Positions 24,128 through 33,021 of a DNA stretch of 33,983 bases are shown piece after piece. A program made the translations under genes and the position numbers. The stretch's first letter is position 1. Every line of letters starts with the position of its first letter. The stretch is from Lachnospiraceae bacterium. GTDB lineage: Bacteria > Bacillota > Clostridia > Lachnospirales > Lachnospiraceae. The stretch lies in the NCBI GenBank assembly GCA_031272985.1, contig JAISSU010000015.1, positions 1-33,983 on the forward strand. The letters run 5' to 3'. Below the pieces are notes generated by a model. It did no database searches. It was given only the letters and a program-made list of their open reading frames with translations, and was not told the origin of the DNA.

Positions 24128-27052
24128 ATGAGCTATATTGGTTTGGATGCTTATGAATTAATAAACGAAGAGAACTTGGATGATATACATGCTAAGGGCG
24201 CGTTCCTGAAGCATAAAAAAACGGGAGCGCAGGTGATTCTGCTTCAAAACGATGACGAAAACAAGGCCTTTTACATAGGATTTCGCACTCCACCGCATGA
24301 CAGCACCGGCTTGCCTCATATCTTAGAGCACAGCGTTCTTTGCGGTTCAAAGAAATTTCCCGTAAAGGAGCCCTTTATAGAGCTCGCAAAGGGCTCTCTT
24401 AATACATTCTTAAATGCAATTACCTTCCCTGACAGGACACTTTATCCCGTGGCGAGCACAAATGACAAGGATTTCAAGAATCTGATGCACGTCTATATGG
24501 ACGCCGTTTTCTGTCCGCAAGTTTATGAGAAAAAAGAAGTATTTATGCAGGAAGGTTGGAATTACCACCTTGAGGACATTGATGGGGAAATAACATACAA
24601 TGGCGTGGTCTACAATGAAATGAAGGGGGCATATTCAAATCCGGAAAATGTTTTGGACAGGTTTATGCTTAAAGCCCTTTTTCCGGATACGCCTTATCGA
24701 CATGATTCGGGCGGCGATCCCGAGATGATTCCTCATCTTACTTACGAAGAATTTCTTGATTTTCACGCTAAATACTATCATCCTTCCAACAGTTATATAT
24801 ACCTCTACGGGGATTTTGACGCGTATGAGAGGCTTAAATGGCTGGATGACGAATATCTTTCCTCTTATGACGCTACTAAAGTGGATTCGGCGATCCCTTT
24901 ACAAAAGCCTTTTGAAGCCGTAAGTGAGATTGAAATACCCTATCCGATTTCTGCGCAGGATACCGAAGAAGAAAATACGTATCTTGCGTACAGCAAGGTG
25001 ATAGGAAATGTCCTTGATCGGGAATTATTCATTGCTTATAACGTGCTTGATTACGCGCTTTTATCCGCTCCCGGTGCTCCGCTTAAGAAAGCACTGATAG
25101 ATGCCGGAATAGGAAAAGATGTCTACGGAAGCTATGACGGCGATTTGTATCAGCCCGTATTTACGGTGGTTTCAAAGAATGCCGAAAGTTCACAGAAAGA
25201 AAAATTTAATCAGATTATCGAGGATGTCTTAAAAGAGCAGATAAAAAACGGCATCGATCGCCAGTCATTAGAGGCGGGAATACATACGATTGAATTTCGT
25301 TACCGCGAGGCCGATTTCGGCTCATTTCCTAAGGGTTTGGCCTACGGGATGCAGGTGGCGTCCGGCTGGATTTATGACAATGAAAATCCGTTAAAATACC
25401 TTGAGGCGCTTAAGATTCTTGACGAATTGAAAAACAAAATCGGCACGGGATATTTTGAAGAACTCATTAAGCAATATCTTCTGGATAATAAACACGGTGC
25501 GTTAATAACCGTTTACCCAAAGCAAGGACTCACGATGGAGGCGGATGCCCATTTAAGAGAAGAGCTTTCGCAATATAAGAAAACTTTGGGGCAGGAAGAA
25601 TTGGAGGCGTTGGTACGTACAAGCGAAAGTCTAACGGAATATCAGTTAAGCCCTGACAGCGAAGAAGCGCTTCTTACTATTCCTTTACTCGAGCGGGAGG
25701 ATTTAACGAAAGAGGTTTCACCGATTATTTACGAAGAATGTCAGATTAATGGAATAAAGACAATTTTTCACGAGGTTGAGACAAACGGAATCGGCTATAT
25801 CAGGCTTTTGTTTGAAACAGATAAGCTGGAATCTAAAGACCTTCCTTATCTCGGAATTCTACAGGAATCCTTAGGGGTAATTGATACGAATAAGCGCACT
25901 TATCAGGAATTAAACAATGATATTGCCGCTAAAACAGGTGGCATTGATACCTCGCTTGATATATTTCAGAAAGTTGAAGATGCCCCGTATGATGGTGTGC
26001 GCCCGATGTTTGAGATTAAGGCAAAGGCTTTGTATGATAAATTGCCGGAGGCAATGTCATTTATCTCGGAAATAGTACTGCAATCAAAGCTATCTGATAC
26101 GAAAAGATTAAAAGAAATGCTGGATATGGAGGAATCGGATTTATCAACGAAATTCCCCTCGGCAGGGCATCGCATAGCCGTTACTAGGGCGAGGTCATAC
26201 GCATCTGTGGCGGCAGCCTTTCAGGACGGAACGGATGGCGTGGCATATTACGACAAAGTATGTGAGATAATAGATTCTTTCGAAACCGAAAAAGATAATC
26301 TGGTGAATAAATTAAAAGAATTATCTGAGCAAATTTTCTGCTCGGAAAAACTGCTGATAAGCTTTACGGGCACTAAGGAAGGTTTTTCAAAGTTTAAAGA
26401 AGCCGTAATGCAGACAATTGCGGATTTTCCGAAAGGAAAAGCGGTTGAGACTAAAGAGCTTAAATTACCGCTCGTACATAAAAATGAAGGCTTTAAGACC
26501 GCCGCAAAAGTCCAATATGTGGCACAGGCGGGGAATTTCCTCGAGGACGGCATCCCCTATACGGGAGCGCTGCACGTCCTTCGGACGATACTCGCATATG
26601 ATTATTTATGGCAGCAGGTGAGGGTAGTAGGAGGAGCTTACGGGTGCATGTGCGCCTTTAACAGGGCGGGTAATGCTTCTTTTGTCTCATACAGGGACCC
26701 GCATTTAAGGCGGACATTGGATGTGTATAAAAATGTCATTGACTATGTCAGAACGTTTTCGGCCTCTGAGAGGGAAATGACAAAGTACATAATCGGAGCA
26801 ATAAATGAGATAGACCAGCCGCTGACACCCGCCATGAAAGGCGAGAGGTCGCTCAATCTTTACCTGAACGGCATAACGCCTGAATTATTAAAGAAAGAGC
26901 GCGAAGAAATCTTAAATGTGACGCAGGAGGATATTCATAAACTGGATAAAATTCTGCAGTCGGTAATAAATAAAAACAGGATTTGCGTAATCGGCGGTGA
27001 AGAGCAGGTAGAAAAAGAAGCAGAAATATTCGATGAAGTCAGGAGTTTGTAA
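24128..27052 (+). CDS. M16C-family zinc metalloprotease (presequence-protease-like)
   Basis: GATAGGAG lies just before the ATG. The 974-residue length matches the PreP/Cym1/falcilysin group of M16 peptidases. The inverted zinc motif HILEH is at 64-68, with the third ligand Glu in NEMKGAYSNPE (Glu164). The GLPHILEHSVLCGS and KEPFIELAKGSLNTFLNA blocks are family hallmarks. A C-terminal half contains the R-Y pair region at about 835-870 (QVRVVGGAYGCMC). In bacteria these proteins degrade short peptides and have no obvious signal peptide, as here. The gene is followed within five bases by era, which suggests co-transcription. Confidence 0.95.
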   Translation: MSYIGLDAYELINEENLDDIHAKGAFLKHKKTGAQVILLQNDDENKAFYIGFRTPPHDSTGLPHILEHSVLCGSKKFPVKEPFIELAKGSLNTFLNAITFPDRTLYPVASTNDKDFKNLMHVYMDAVFCPQVYEKKEVFMQEGWNYHLEDIDGEITYNGVVYNEMKGAYSNPENVLDRFMLKALFPDTPYRHDSGGDPEMIPHLTYEEFLDFHAKYYHPSNSYIYLYGDFDAYERLKWLDDEYLSSYDATKVDSAIPLQKPFEAVSEIEIPYPISAQDTEEENTYLAYSKVIGNVLDRELFIAYNVLDYALLSAPGAPLKKALIDAGIGKDVYGSYDGDLYQPVFTVVSKNAESSQKEKFNQIIEDVLKEQIKNGIDRQSLEAGIHTIEFRYREADFGSFPKGLAYGMQVASGWIYDNENPLKYLEALKILDELKNKIGTGYFEELIKQYLLDNKHGALITVYPKQGLTMEADAHLREELSQYKKTLGQEELEALVRTSESLTEYQLSPDSEEALLTIPLLEREDLTKEVSPIIYEECQINGIKTIFHEVETNGIGYIRLLFETDKLESKDLPYLGILQESLGVIDTNKRTYQELNNDIAAKTGGIDTSLDIFQKVEDAPYDGVRPMFEIKAKALYDKLPEAMSFISEIVLQSKLSDTKRLKEMLDMEESDLSTKFPSAGHRIAVTRARSYASVAAAFQDGTDGVAYYDKVCEIIDSFETEKDNLVNKLKELSEQIFCSEKLLISFTGTKEGFSKFKEAVMQTIADFPKGKAVETKELKLPLVHKNEGFKTAAKVQYVAQAGNFLEDGIPYTGALHVLRTILAYDYLWQQVRVVGGAYGCMCAFNRAGNASFVSYRDPHLRRTLDVYKNVIDYVRTFSASEREMTKYIIGAINEIDQPLTPAMKGERSLNLYLNGITPELLKKEREEILNVTQEDIHKLDKILQSVINKNRICVIGGEEQVEKEAEIFDEVRSL

Positions 27053-27057
27053 GGAAT

Positions 27058-28008
27058 ATGCCAAATGAAATAAAAGGCTCTAACGCGAGCAATAAAGCGG
27101 GATTTGCGGCTATTATCGGACGTCCGAACGTAGGGAAGTCCACTTTGATGAATAAATTAATTGGTCAAAAAATAGCGATAACCTCGAATAAACCACAGAC
27201 GACGAGAAACCGGATCCAGACAGTCCTTACGACTAATGAAGGGCAGGTCGTATTCGTGGATACGCCGGGGATCCATAAGGCGAAGACGAAACTCGGGGAA
27301 AGCATGGTGAGTACCGCTAAAAAGGCCCTCGCGGATGTGGACGTCATAATCTGGATGGTAGAACTCGGAAAAAATTCCTTGAAAAACTCCGGAAATAAAA
27401 GCTTTGAGGGTTATTCGGAAAACAGTGAAAAAAGCATCGGAAATGAACTGAAAAACTCAAAAGCACCTGTAATACTGGTAATAAATAAAATTGACTCCGT
27501 CAAAAAAGAAGAAGTATTTTCCGCAATCGAGCACTACCGGAAATACTACCCGTTCGCCGAAATAGTCCCCGTAAGCGCAAGGTCAGGAGAAAATTGCGAC
27601 GAGCTCGTTAAAGTAATTTACAAATATCTGCCCTATGGTGAGAACTTCTATGACGATGACACGATAACCGACCAACCCATGCGCCAAATTGTGGCTGAAA
27701 TCATAAGGGAAAAAGCCCTCCATAATCTGGAAGAAGAGATTCCACATGGGATAGCCGTCGTAATAGATAAAATGCAGGAAACAAGGACAATTACCCACAT
27801 AGACGCCACAATAATATGCGAAAAAGACTCCCACAAAGGAATCATCATCGGAAAAGGTGGGGCGATGCTAAAAAAAATCGGATCCGTCTCCCGATATGAG
27901 ATCGAAAAAATGCTGGAAAAACAGGTGAACCTAAAGCTCTGGGTGAAAGTAAAGGAAAGATGGCGGGATAGTGATTATCTGCTGAAGAATTTCGGGCTGG
28001 GAAATTGA
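27058..28008 (+). CDS. era: GTPase Era with a 30-residue insertion in the G domain
   Basis: Era binds 16S rRNA near its 3' end and assists 30S maturation. The 316-residue protein has G1 GRPNVGKS (21-28), the switch TSNKPQTTRNRI (42-53), G3 DTPG (68-71), G4 NKID (143-146) and SAR (G5). A C-terminal KH domain carries the HKGIIIGKGG loop. Between WMVELG (about 99-104) and KAPVILVINKID there is an insertion of about 30 residues rich in Asn, Ser, Lys and Glu, where ordinary Era has a short loop. The ribosome-binding site AAGGA overlaps the stop of the protease gene and is very close to the ATG (about 3 bases), so translation may rely on coupling. Confidence 0.95.
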   Translation: MPNEIKGSNASNKAGFAAIIGRPNVGKSTLMNKLIGQKIAITSNKPQTTRNRIQTVLTTNEGQVVFVDTPGIHKAKTKLGESMVSTAKKALADVDVIIWMVELGKNSLKNSGNKSFEGYSENSEKSIGNELKNSKAPVILVINKIDSVKKEEVFSAIEHYRKYYPFAEIVPVSARSGENCDELVKVIYKYLPYGENFYDDDTITDQPMRQIVAEIIREKALHNLEEEIPHGIAVVIDKMQETRTITHIDATIICEKDSHKGIIIGKGGAMLKKIGSVSRYEIEKMLEKQVNLKLWVKVKERWRDSDYLLKNFGLGN

Positions 28009-28017
28009 TTTTTCTTA

Positions 28018-28045
28018 TTGACATTCCCTGATTTCCGTGTACAAT
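28018..28045 (+). promoter_or_regulatory. promoter of the proBA leader
   Basis: TTGACA (28018-28023, perfect) and TACAAT (28040-28045) are 16 bases apart. The predicted transcript begins near 28052 and has a leader of about 265 bases before proB. Confidence 0.65.
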
Positions 28046-28075
28046 TAATTTAAATTTTACAGACACGAGGTAAAC

Positions 28076-28174
28076 ATGACTATTTACTGTTATTTGAGGA
28101 AAACTAAATGCACTACTATTTCGCGACCTTACCCGCCCTGCCCCTTTAGGGGTGCTTTTGGTTTAATTTTATAG
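28076..28174 (+). CDS. possible leader peptide upstream of proBA (32 aa)
   Basis: A short frame begins at ATG 28076 with ACGAGGT five bases upstream and ends at TAG 28172. The peptide contains RPYPPCPF, so four proline codons (CCT, CCG, CCC, CCC at 28127-28144) fall within 18 bases. It lies between a promoter and an intrinsic terminator in front of the proline biosynthesis genes. That layout suits ribosome-mediated attenuation. The same bases form a GC-rich hairpin resembling the palindrome between proB and proA, so the proline codons could be accidental. There is no similarity that I recognise. Confidence 0.4.
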   Translation: MTIYCYLRKTKCTTISRPYPPCPFRGAFGLIL

Positions 28175-28225
28175 GGCGGTTTTCGGGATAGTTTTGCACT
28201 TTTTTATATTATTTTGATGATAAAT

Positions 28226-28255
28226 AGGAGCGAGACTTACCGCTTCTGTTTTTTT
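28226..28255 (+). terminator. intrinsic terminator in the proBA leader (attenuator candidate)
   Basis: AGGAGCG (28226-28232) pairs with CGCTTCT (28241-28247), including one G-T pair, around an eight-base loop. A G and seven T residues follow (28249-28255). An alternative pairing of GCGGT (28176-28180) with ACCGC (28239-28243) would disrupt it. A hairpin GGGG/CCCC at about 28273-28287 lies further down, before the proB ribosome-binding site. Confidence 0.65.
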
Positions 28256-28316
28256 GCAATCGGAGAGTTTGCGGGGGTGTGTGTCCCCTGACTTAAAATG
28301 AATTAAGGAGTCTATG

Positions 28317-29216
28317 ATGGAACGAAGAGATATTTTGAGTAATAAAAAGAGAATTGTTATTAAGGTGGGGACGTCCACCATCACGTATAGCGAGACGGGA
28401 AATATTAATCTGGATAAGCTTGAGAAATTCGTGAGGATTCTTATTAATCTGAGGAATAAGGGGATGCAGGTGATTGTGGTCTCATCGGGGGCTGTGGGTA
28501 TCGGTAAAAATGTTCTGGGGCTTCCTTCTAAGCCTGAGTCTATGGGGGAAAAGCAGGCTTGCGCCGCCGTAGGTCAGGGGAGGCTCATGATGATGTATGA
28601 AAAATTATTCAATGAGTACAGCCAATTGACCGCGCAGGTTCTTCTTACGCGGGAATCTATTGCTAATGAGTCCTGCCGCAGAAACGCGCAGCAGGCTTTT
28701 ACGGAGCTTTTTAAGATGAATGTGGTACCTATCGTCAATGAAAATGACGCGATTGCCGTTGAAGAGCAGGCTTTCGGGAATTTCGGCGATAATGACACAT
28801 TGGCAGCCTATGTCGCGAAACTCGTCGAAGCCGATTTATTGATTCTGATGTCGGATATTGAAGGGCTCTATACCGATGATCCTAAAAAGAATCCGCAGGC
28901 GAGGTTTATTCACACAGTGGCGAATATTGACGAGGAATTGGAAAAAATGGCAAAGGGCGCCTCGAATGAAATCGGTACCGGCGGCATGTCCACGAAGATA
29001 GAGGCAGCAAAGATAGCCACAAAAGCCGGTGCTGATATGATTATTGCAAATGGGGAGAATATTTATTCAATAAATGATATTATGGCCGGCAAGAAAATCG
29101 GCACGCTGTTTTTATCAGAAGAAAACGGGGTCGGGATGGTCAATGAATTGGCGCCCGAACGTGCCGAATTCCGCCGTCAGGCAAAACGCGCCCGCGTCAC
29201 CGCCCGCGCATCGTAA
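28317..29216 (+). CDS. proB: glutamate 5-kinase without PUA domain
   Basis: ProB phosphorylates glutamate to start proline synthesis. Two ATGs are adjacent (28314 and 28317); the second is chosen because AAGGAG (28305-28310) is six bases from it and only three from the first. The 299-residue product has the amino-acid kinase fold: VIKVGTSTIT near residue 15, VVSSGAVGIG at about 57-66, NENDAIAVEE, FGDNDTLAA and LMSDIEGLYTDDP. It ends shortly after the GTLF region, so it lacks the C-terminal PUA domain of the Escherichia coli and Bacillus subtilis proteins of about 365 residues. PUA-less enzymes are known in several bacteria. It is followed by proA after 55 bases. Feedback inhibition by proline resides in the kinase domain and should be retained. 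Confidence 0.96.
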   Translation: MERRDILSNKKRIVIKVGTSTITYSETGNINLDKLEKFVRILINLRNKGMQVIVVSSGAVGIGKNVLGLPSKPESMGEKQACAAVGQGRLMMMYEKLFNEYSQLTAQVLLTRESIANESCRRNAQQAFTELFKMNVVPIVNENDAIAVEEQAFGNFGDNDTLAAYVAKLVEADLLILMSDIEGLYTDDPKKNPQARFIHTVANIDEELEKMAKGASNEIGTGGMSTKIEAAKIATKAGADMIIANGENIYSINDIMAGKKIGTLFLSEENGVGMVNELAPERAEFRRQAKRARVTARAS

Positions 29217-29224
29217 CACCCATT

Positions 29225-29251
29225 CCCCGTAGGGGCGGGGTCATCCCGCCC
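29225..29251. repeat. GC-rich intergenic palindrome between proB and proA
   Basis: GGGCGGG (29233-29239) and CCCGCCC (29245-29251) form a perfect stem around GTCAT, and CCCC-GTA-GGGG (29225-29235) is an overlapping alternative. It looks like the interspersed CCCGTAGGGGCGGG-type element I associate with Clostridia, and a related degenerate pattern is at 28133-28179. Confidence 0.6.
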
Positions 29252-29271
29252 GTCATGAAAGGACGCATATT

Positions 29272-30510
29272 ATGATTTCCATCGGAAAACGCGCAAAATC
29301 CGCTTCCCGTATCACAGGATTATTGGGAACAAAAGAAAAAAATGATGCCCTTAATTTAGCAGCCGATTCAGTCATTATTAATAAAGATGCAATTTTGTCT
29401 GCCAATGAAAAGGACGTTTCAGCCGCCACCGAAAAAGGCGTTAAAGCAGCCCTTATTGACCGTTTGCGGCTTAATGAAAAGCGTATTACTGATATGGCCG
29501 AGGGCTTAAGAGATGTCGCAAAGCTACCCGACCCAATAGGAGAGGTGCTTTCCATGACGACGCGACCGAATGGGCTTAGAATCGGTAGAAAGCGGGTCCC
29601 ATTGGGGGTCGTTGGTATTATCTATGAATCCCGTCCGAATGTTACATCTGATGCTTTCGGGCTTTGCTTTAAAGCGGGAAATGCTGTGATTTTACGCGGC
29701 GGAAGCGATGCGATTAATTCAAATATTGCCATTGCAAACGCTTTAAGAAAGGGTTTAAAAGATGCAGGCCTCCCCGAAGACTGCCTGATATTAGTAGAGG
29801 ATGTAAGCCGCGAAAAGGCAAAGGAGATGATGTCTCTGAGGGAATATATTGATGTTTTGATTCCCAGAGGAGGAGCGGGGCTTATCAGAAGTGTCGTTGA
29901 AAACAGCACAATTCCCGTTATTGAAACAGGCACAGGGAATTGCCATGTTTACGTGGATGAATTTGCAGATATTCCTATGGCTGTTTCTATTATCGAAAAT
30001 GCGAAAACGCAAAGGCTCGGGGTCTGCAATGCCTGCGAATCCCTCGTCATTCATGAGAAAATTATCGAAAAGGTGCTCCCATTGATTGTCGAAAATCTTA
30101 AGGAACATAATATCGAGATAAGGGGCGACGAGATTTCAAAAAAGATAGTCCCTGATATTATTCCGGCGACCAAAGTGGATTGGGGAACTGAGTATCTGGA
30201 TGCGATTATTTCCGTAAAATGCGTTTCTTCTATAGACGAAGCCATTGCGCATATTAATAAATACAATACAGGTCATTCGGAGAGTATTGTCACCGAAAAT
30301 TACGCAAATGCAATGCGGTTTTTGGATGAAATCGACGCGGCGGCGGTTTATGTGAACGCTTCGACGAGGTTTACCGACGGGTTCGAATTCGGGTTTGGAG
30401 CTGAAATCGGGATCAGTACGCAAAAATTACACGCAAGAGGTCCGATGGGTTTAGAAGCTCTCACAACCACTAAGTATATTATATTCGGTTCGGGACAAAT
30501 AAGGAGCTGA
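29272..30510 (+). CDS. proA: glutamate-5-semialdehyde dehydrogenase
   Basis: ProA reduces gamma-glutamyl phosphate to glutamate-5-semialdehyde with NADPH. The 412-residue length is standard. The family segments are clear: [18 protein letters not shown] at about 104-121, [28 protein letters not shown], and the catalytic Cys in [12 protein letters not shown]. The C-terminal [17 protein letters not shown] and [14 protein letters not shown] blocks are diagnostic. AAAGGA precedes the ATG by about eight bases. It follows proB in one operon, with a GC-rich palindrome in between. No proC gene is in the window. Confidence 0.97.
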   Translation: MISIGKRAKSASRITGLLGTKEKNDALNLAADSVIINKDAILSANEKDVSAATEKGVKAALIDRLRLNEKRITDMAEGLRDVAKLPDPIGEVLSMTTRPNGLRIGRKRVPLGVVGIIYESRPNVTSDAFGLCFKAGNAVILRGGSDAINSNIAIANALRKGLKDAGLPEDCLILVEDVSREKAKEMMSLREYIDVLIPRGGAGLIRSVVENSTIPVIETGTGNCHVYVDEFADIPMAVSIIENAKTQRLGVCNACESLVIHEKIIEKVLPLIVENLKEHNIEIRGDEISKKIVPDIIPATKVDWGTEYLDAIISVKCVSSIDEAIAHINKYNTGHSESIVTENYANAMRFLDEIDAAAVYVNASTRFTDGFEFGFGAEIGISTQKLHARGPMGLEALTTTKYIIFGSGQIRS

Positions 30511-30613
30511 CAATTAGCTAAATTCCCCTAAACAATCTTATATTTTACTAAATAGCCTTGACTTTAACATGGGTCAGGGCTTCATAATGTGCTTGAACGG
30601 GAGGCGTTTTTGG

Positions 30614-32461
30614 ATGGAAAAGGGAAACGAAAAAGAAGTCCTTTTCACTTCGAAACAAGTTGAAGCTCTGATTGAGCGGCGGCTTGAAAGCACTTATGCG
30701 CTTCGAAAAAAGTATGACGATTTATTGCGCGCTTACAAAAAGCTAAAGAAAGAAACTTCATCGGATAATACCGCAGGCATAATCAGAGAGAGGATATTGG
30801 ATCAGGAAAAGCCCAAGAAGAGTTTTATGTCTATCGATGAAATTGAAAGCCGTGTCAAGGAAGCGGAGGAAATAAATCAAGGCTCGTACTACACATATAC
30901 ACCTGAGGATGAACCTCCTGAGATGGTATGGCTCGGCGGATATAATGAAAGGGACGACATAAATGACGAAGCAAAGCGAATGCATCATGCCAATGGGAAT
31001 TCAAGGGTATTCCGTGACAATCCTGCTAAAGGTGTGAGCCCGCATTCGCAGGCGTTGCCGAAAATTGATGATTTCTTTTATCTGCAGGATGCCAATGAGA
31101 AAGAAACGGAAAAAACTCCCGGAAAAAGTGTAAGGAAGCAGAAAAAAGGAACAGGAAAAATTTGGGGTATTCTTCTTAGTATAGCGGTGTATGCCTTTTG
31201 CTTGAGCATATTGGCGGGCGCAGTGGGATTTGCATTCAGCAGAAATCCTAAGAAATCGCTCTTTGGCTATAGAGTCTATAATGTACTCACTATGTCAATG
31301 ACCCCGGGAAAGGACAGTTTGCCCGGCGGATTCAGGGTCGGAGATATGATAGTCGTTAAAAATGCTCGTCCGCAGAATATAAAAGAGGGCGATATAGTGA
31401 CTCTCCAGACAAGCCCCGATTCGGACTCCTTCTTAACTCACAGGGTGGTGGAGATATTAGACGAGATGGAAGGGCAAAAAGGTCTCTGGTTCGTAACCAA
31501 AGGTGACGCAAATGATGCTAACGACCCGCCTGTACCGGCGGATTTATTGGTGGGGAAAAAGGTAATGACGATACCTAAACTTGGCAGCTTGCTAAAAAAG
31601 ATAAAAGAAAATCCCATTCCGCATGCAATTTTTGCGGCGGCTCTTGTGGGACTCATTTTGTCTTTGAAATACGCTTTTGCGGCCGGAAGAAAAATAAAGG
31701 ATCCCAAAGCCGGTTCTGAAAGCAAAAGGGTGGTAGGTGTGAAGGCTTTTGTTTTAACAATAATTGGCGTTGCCTTAGCTTTACTCCTGGGGCTGGAGGC
31801 TAAAGCAATGCAAAATGCGCTTCCGCAAGGGATGTTGATAGGCGACTCTAATGGGATAAGGGTCTCCTATGACGGGGATTATTTTATTGACGCAAAAAAC
31901 TTAAGACCCGGAGAGGTAATTACAAAAGAGCTGATTGTAAGAAATATGGAAGATGAGGGGACATATACGCTTTCATTGTTGGCGCAGCCAATAGGAAGTA
32001 GCGGACCGCAAGACCTGCTTGAAAAAGTGAATCTGACATTGAAAGTTGACGGGGATGAGGTTTATAAAGGCAGAATAAAGGGAGATGAAGGCATTAATAT
32101 AATTGAAAATCCATTGCCGTTAGGAGAGTATCCCGCCGGGAAAAGCCGAACTATTCTCATAACGCTGACGGTAGATTCTGATTTATTAATAACCTATGAT
32201 AAAAGTGAGGCGGAAATAGGCTGGCAGTTTTACGCGGTAAAAAAAGAAAATGAAGGCGGCAATGGTAAAAACGGCGGTATTGGCGGAAAAGGGGTAAAGA
32301 CAGGCGATCTTGCGGATGGAATAATGCTTCTGTTAAGCGCTTTTTGGATGGCACTTATGAGCCTGATGCTGATTATCTGGAAGAGAAGAAAAGACAGACC
32401 TGTTTGCCCGTACGCAAAGCTTCATGAAGGTTCATTTAAAAACAGATTGGTGCCGCGATAG
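30614..32461 (+). CDS. SipW-like signal peptidase I with cytosolic coiled coil and fused C-terminal ectodomain
   Basis: The ATG at 30614 is chosen: GGGAGG lies nine bases upstream, whereas the longer frame from 30569 starts within a weak promoter (TTGACT 30558, CATAAT 30583) and has no ribosome-binding site. The 615-residue product starts with about 185 cytosolic residues including a Glu/Lys/Arg coiled coil (about 10-50). A membrane helix follows at about 188-210. The ER/archaeal-type peptidase domain has Ser228 in TMSMTP, His276 in LTHRV where bacterial LepB has Lys, and Asp298 in KGDAND. Helices at about 338-360 and 380-400 follow. An ectodomain of about 150 residues resembles the TasA/CalY fold, and the chain ends in a KTGD segment, a membrane helix and KRRK. 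Its partner is probably the next gene. Confidence 0.85.
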   Translation: MEKGNEKEVLFTSKQVEALIERRLESTYALRKKYDDLLRAYKKLKKETSSDNTAGIIRERILDQEKPKKSFMSIDEIESRVKEAEEINQGSYYTYTPEDEPPEMVWLGGYNERDDINDEAKRMHHANGNSRVFRDNPAKGVSPHSQALPKIDDFFYLQDANEKETEKTPGKSVRKQKKGTGKIWGILLSIAVYAFCLSILAGAVGFAFSRNPKKSLFGYRVYNVLTMSMTPGKDSLPGGFRVGDMIVVKNARPQNIKEGDIVTLQTSPDSDSFLTHRVVEILDEMEGQKGLWFVTKGDANDANDPPVPADLLVGKKVMTIPKLGSLLKKIKENPIPHAIFAAALVGLILSLKYAFAAGRKIKDPKAGSESKRVVGVKAFVLTIIGVALALLLGLEAKAMQNALPQGMLIGDSNGIRVSYDGDYFIDAKNLRPGEVITKELIVRNMEDEGTYTLSLLAQPIGSSGPQDLLEKVNLTLKVDGDEVYKGRIKGDEGINIIENPLPLGEYPAGKSRTILITLTVDSDLLITYDKSEAEIGWQFYAVKKENEGGNGKNGGIGGKGVKTGDLADGIMLLLSAFWMALMSLMLIIWKRRKDRPVCPYAKLHEGSFKNRLVPR

Positions 32462-32478
32462 CAAAGGAGGTGGGGATA

Positions 32479-33021
32479 ATGGCCGCATCATCCCGAAAAA
32501 ATATGTTACTTAGCCGCAAAAAAATAATAATAATACTTGGCATTATCGCGACCTTGCTCCTTCTGGCATCAAGAGGGACTTTTTCGTGGCTTAAGGCTCT
32601 TGATAAGAAAACTAATGATTTTAAGACGGGGCAGTATGGGTTTTCGGTAAATCTCAAAGACGTTTTCCAAACGCCCGCATCCCCGATGAAACCGGGTGAT
32701 CAGGTCATGAAAATCGTTAATGTAAAAAACGAGGGAGATATTAGCGCTATTGTGAGGGTAATGGTATTTCCGGTAATAATTGCCGCAGACGGAAAAACGC
32801 CCCTTCCTGCCAAACTGGGAGAGGAAATATTAGTTGATATTAATACCAATTATTGGACTGACGGAGGCGATGGTTATTATTATTACAATAAAATCCTCGA
32901 ATCGGGGAAACAAAGCGAAAATCTATTTAATGTGGTCGCGCTAAATCCGACTTTGGGCGAAAAATATAAAAACGCCACGCTTTTCATAGATATAAAAAGT
33001 GAGGCGTGGCACAATAACTAA
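32479..33021 (+). CDS. TasA/CalY (camelysin)-like secreted protein with SipW-type signal peptide
   Basis: AAAGGAGG lies eight bases before ATG 32479. The in-frame GTG at 32470 overlaps that site and is rejected. The 180-residue protein has a basic N-terminus, a hydrophobic core (IIIILGIIATLLLLASR) and the GTFSWL motif that marks signal peptides cleaved by SipW-class peptidases. The mature region shows a beta-rich TasA/CalY-like pattern with MKPGDQVMKIVNVKNEGDISAIVRV, as in biofilm fibre and camelysin proteins. It is 17 bases downstream of the SipW-like gene, in line with an enzyme-substrate pair. Its role may be an extracellular fibre or surface protein; no peptidase motif is visible. Its stop overlaps the stop of the convergent regulator by three bases. 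Confidence 0.87.
   Translation: MAASSRKNMLLSRKKIIIILGIIATLLLLASRGTFSWLKALDKKTNDFKTGQYGFSVNLKDVFQTPASPMKPGDQVMKIVNVKNEGDISAIVRVMVFPVIIAADGKTPLPAKLGEEILVDINTNYWTDGGDGYYYYNKILESGKQSENLFNVVALNPTLGEKYKNATLFIDIKSEAWHNN
32959..33010 (-). terminator. terminator of the Fur-type gene inside the 3' end of the TasA-like gene
   Basis: On the minus strand GCCACGC (33010-33004) pairs with GCGTGGC (32980-32974), further closed by A/T pairs inside, and is followed by GTTTTTATATTTTTC. It lies wholly within the opposite coding region. Confidence 0.65.

Noticed and set aside
28052..28316. T-box riboswitch in front of proBA
   Set aside because: The conserved TGGnACCGCG T-box sequence is absent; only ACCGC in the terminator loop matches.
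32290..32400. Sortase sorting signal at the end of the SipW-like protein
   Set aside because: KTGD is followed by a hydrophobic helix and KRRK, but there is no LPxTG and about 25 residues follow the basic stretch, so it is better read as a membrane anchor.
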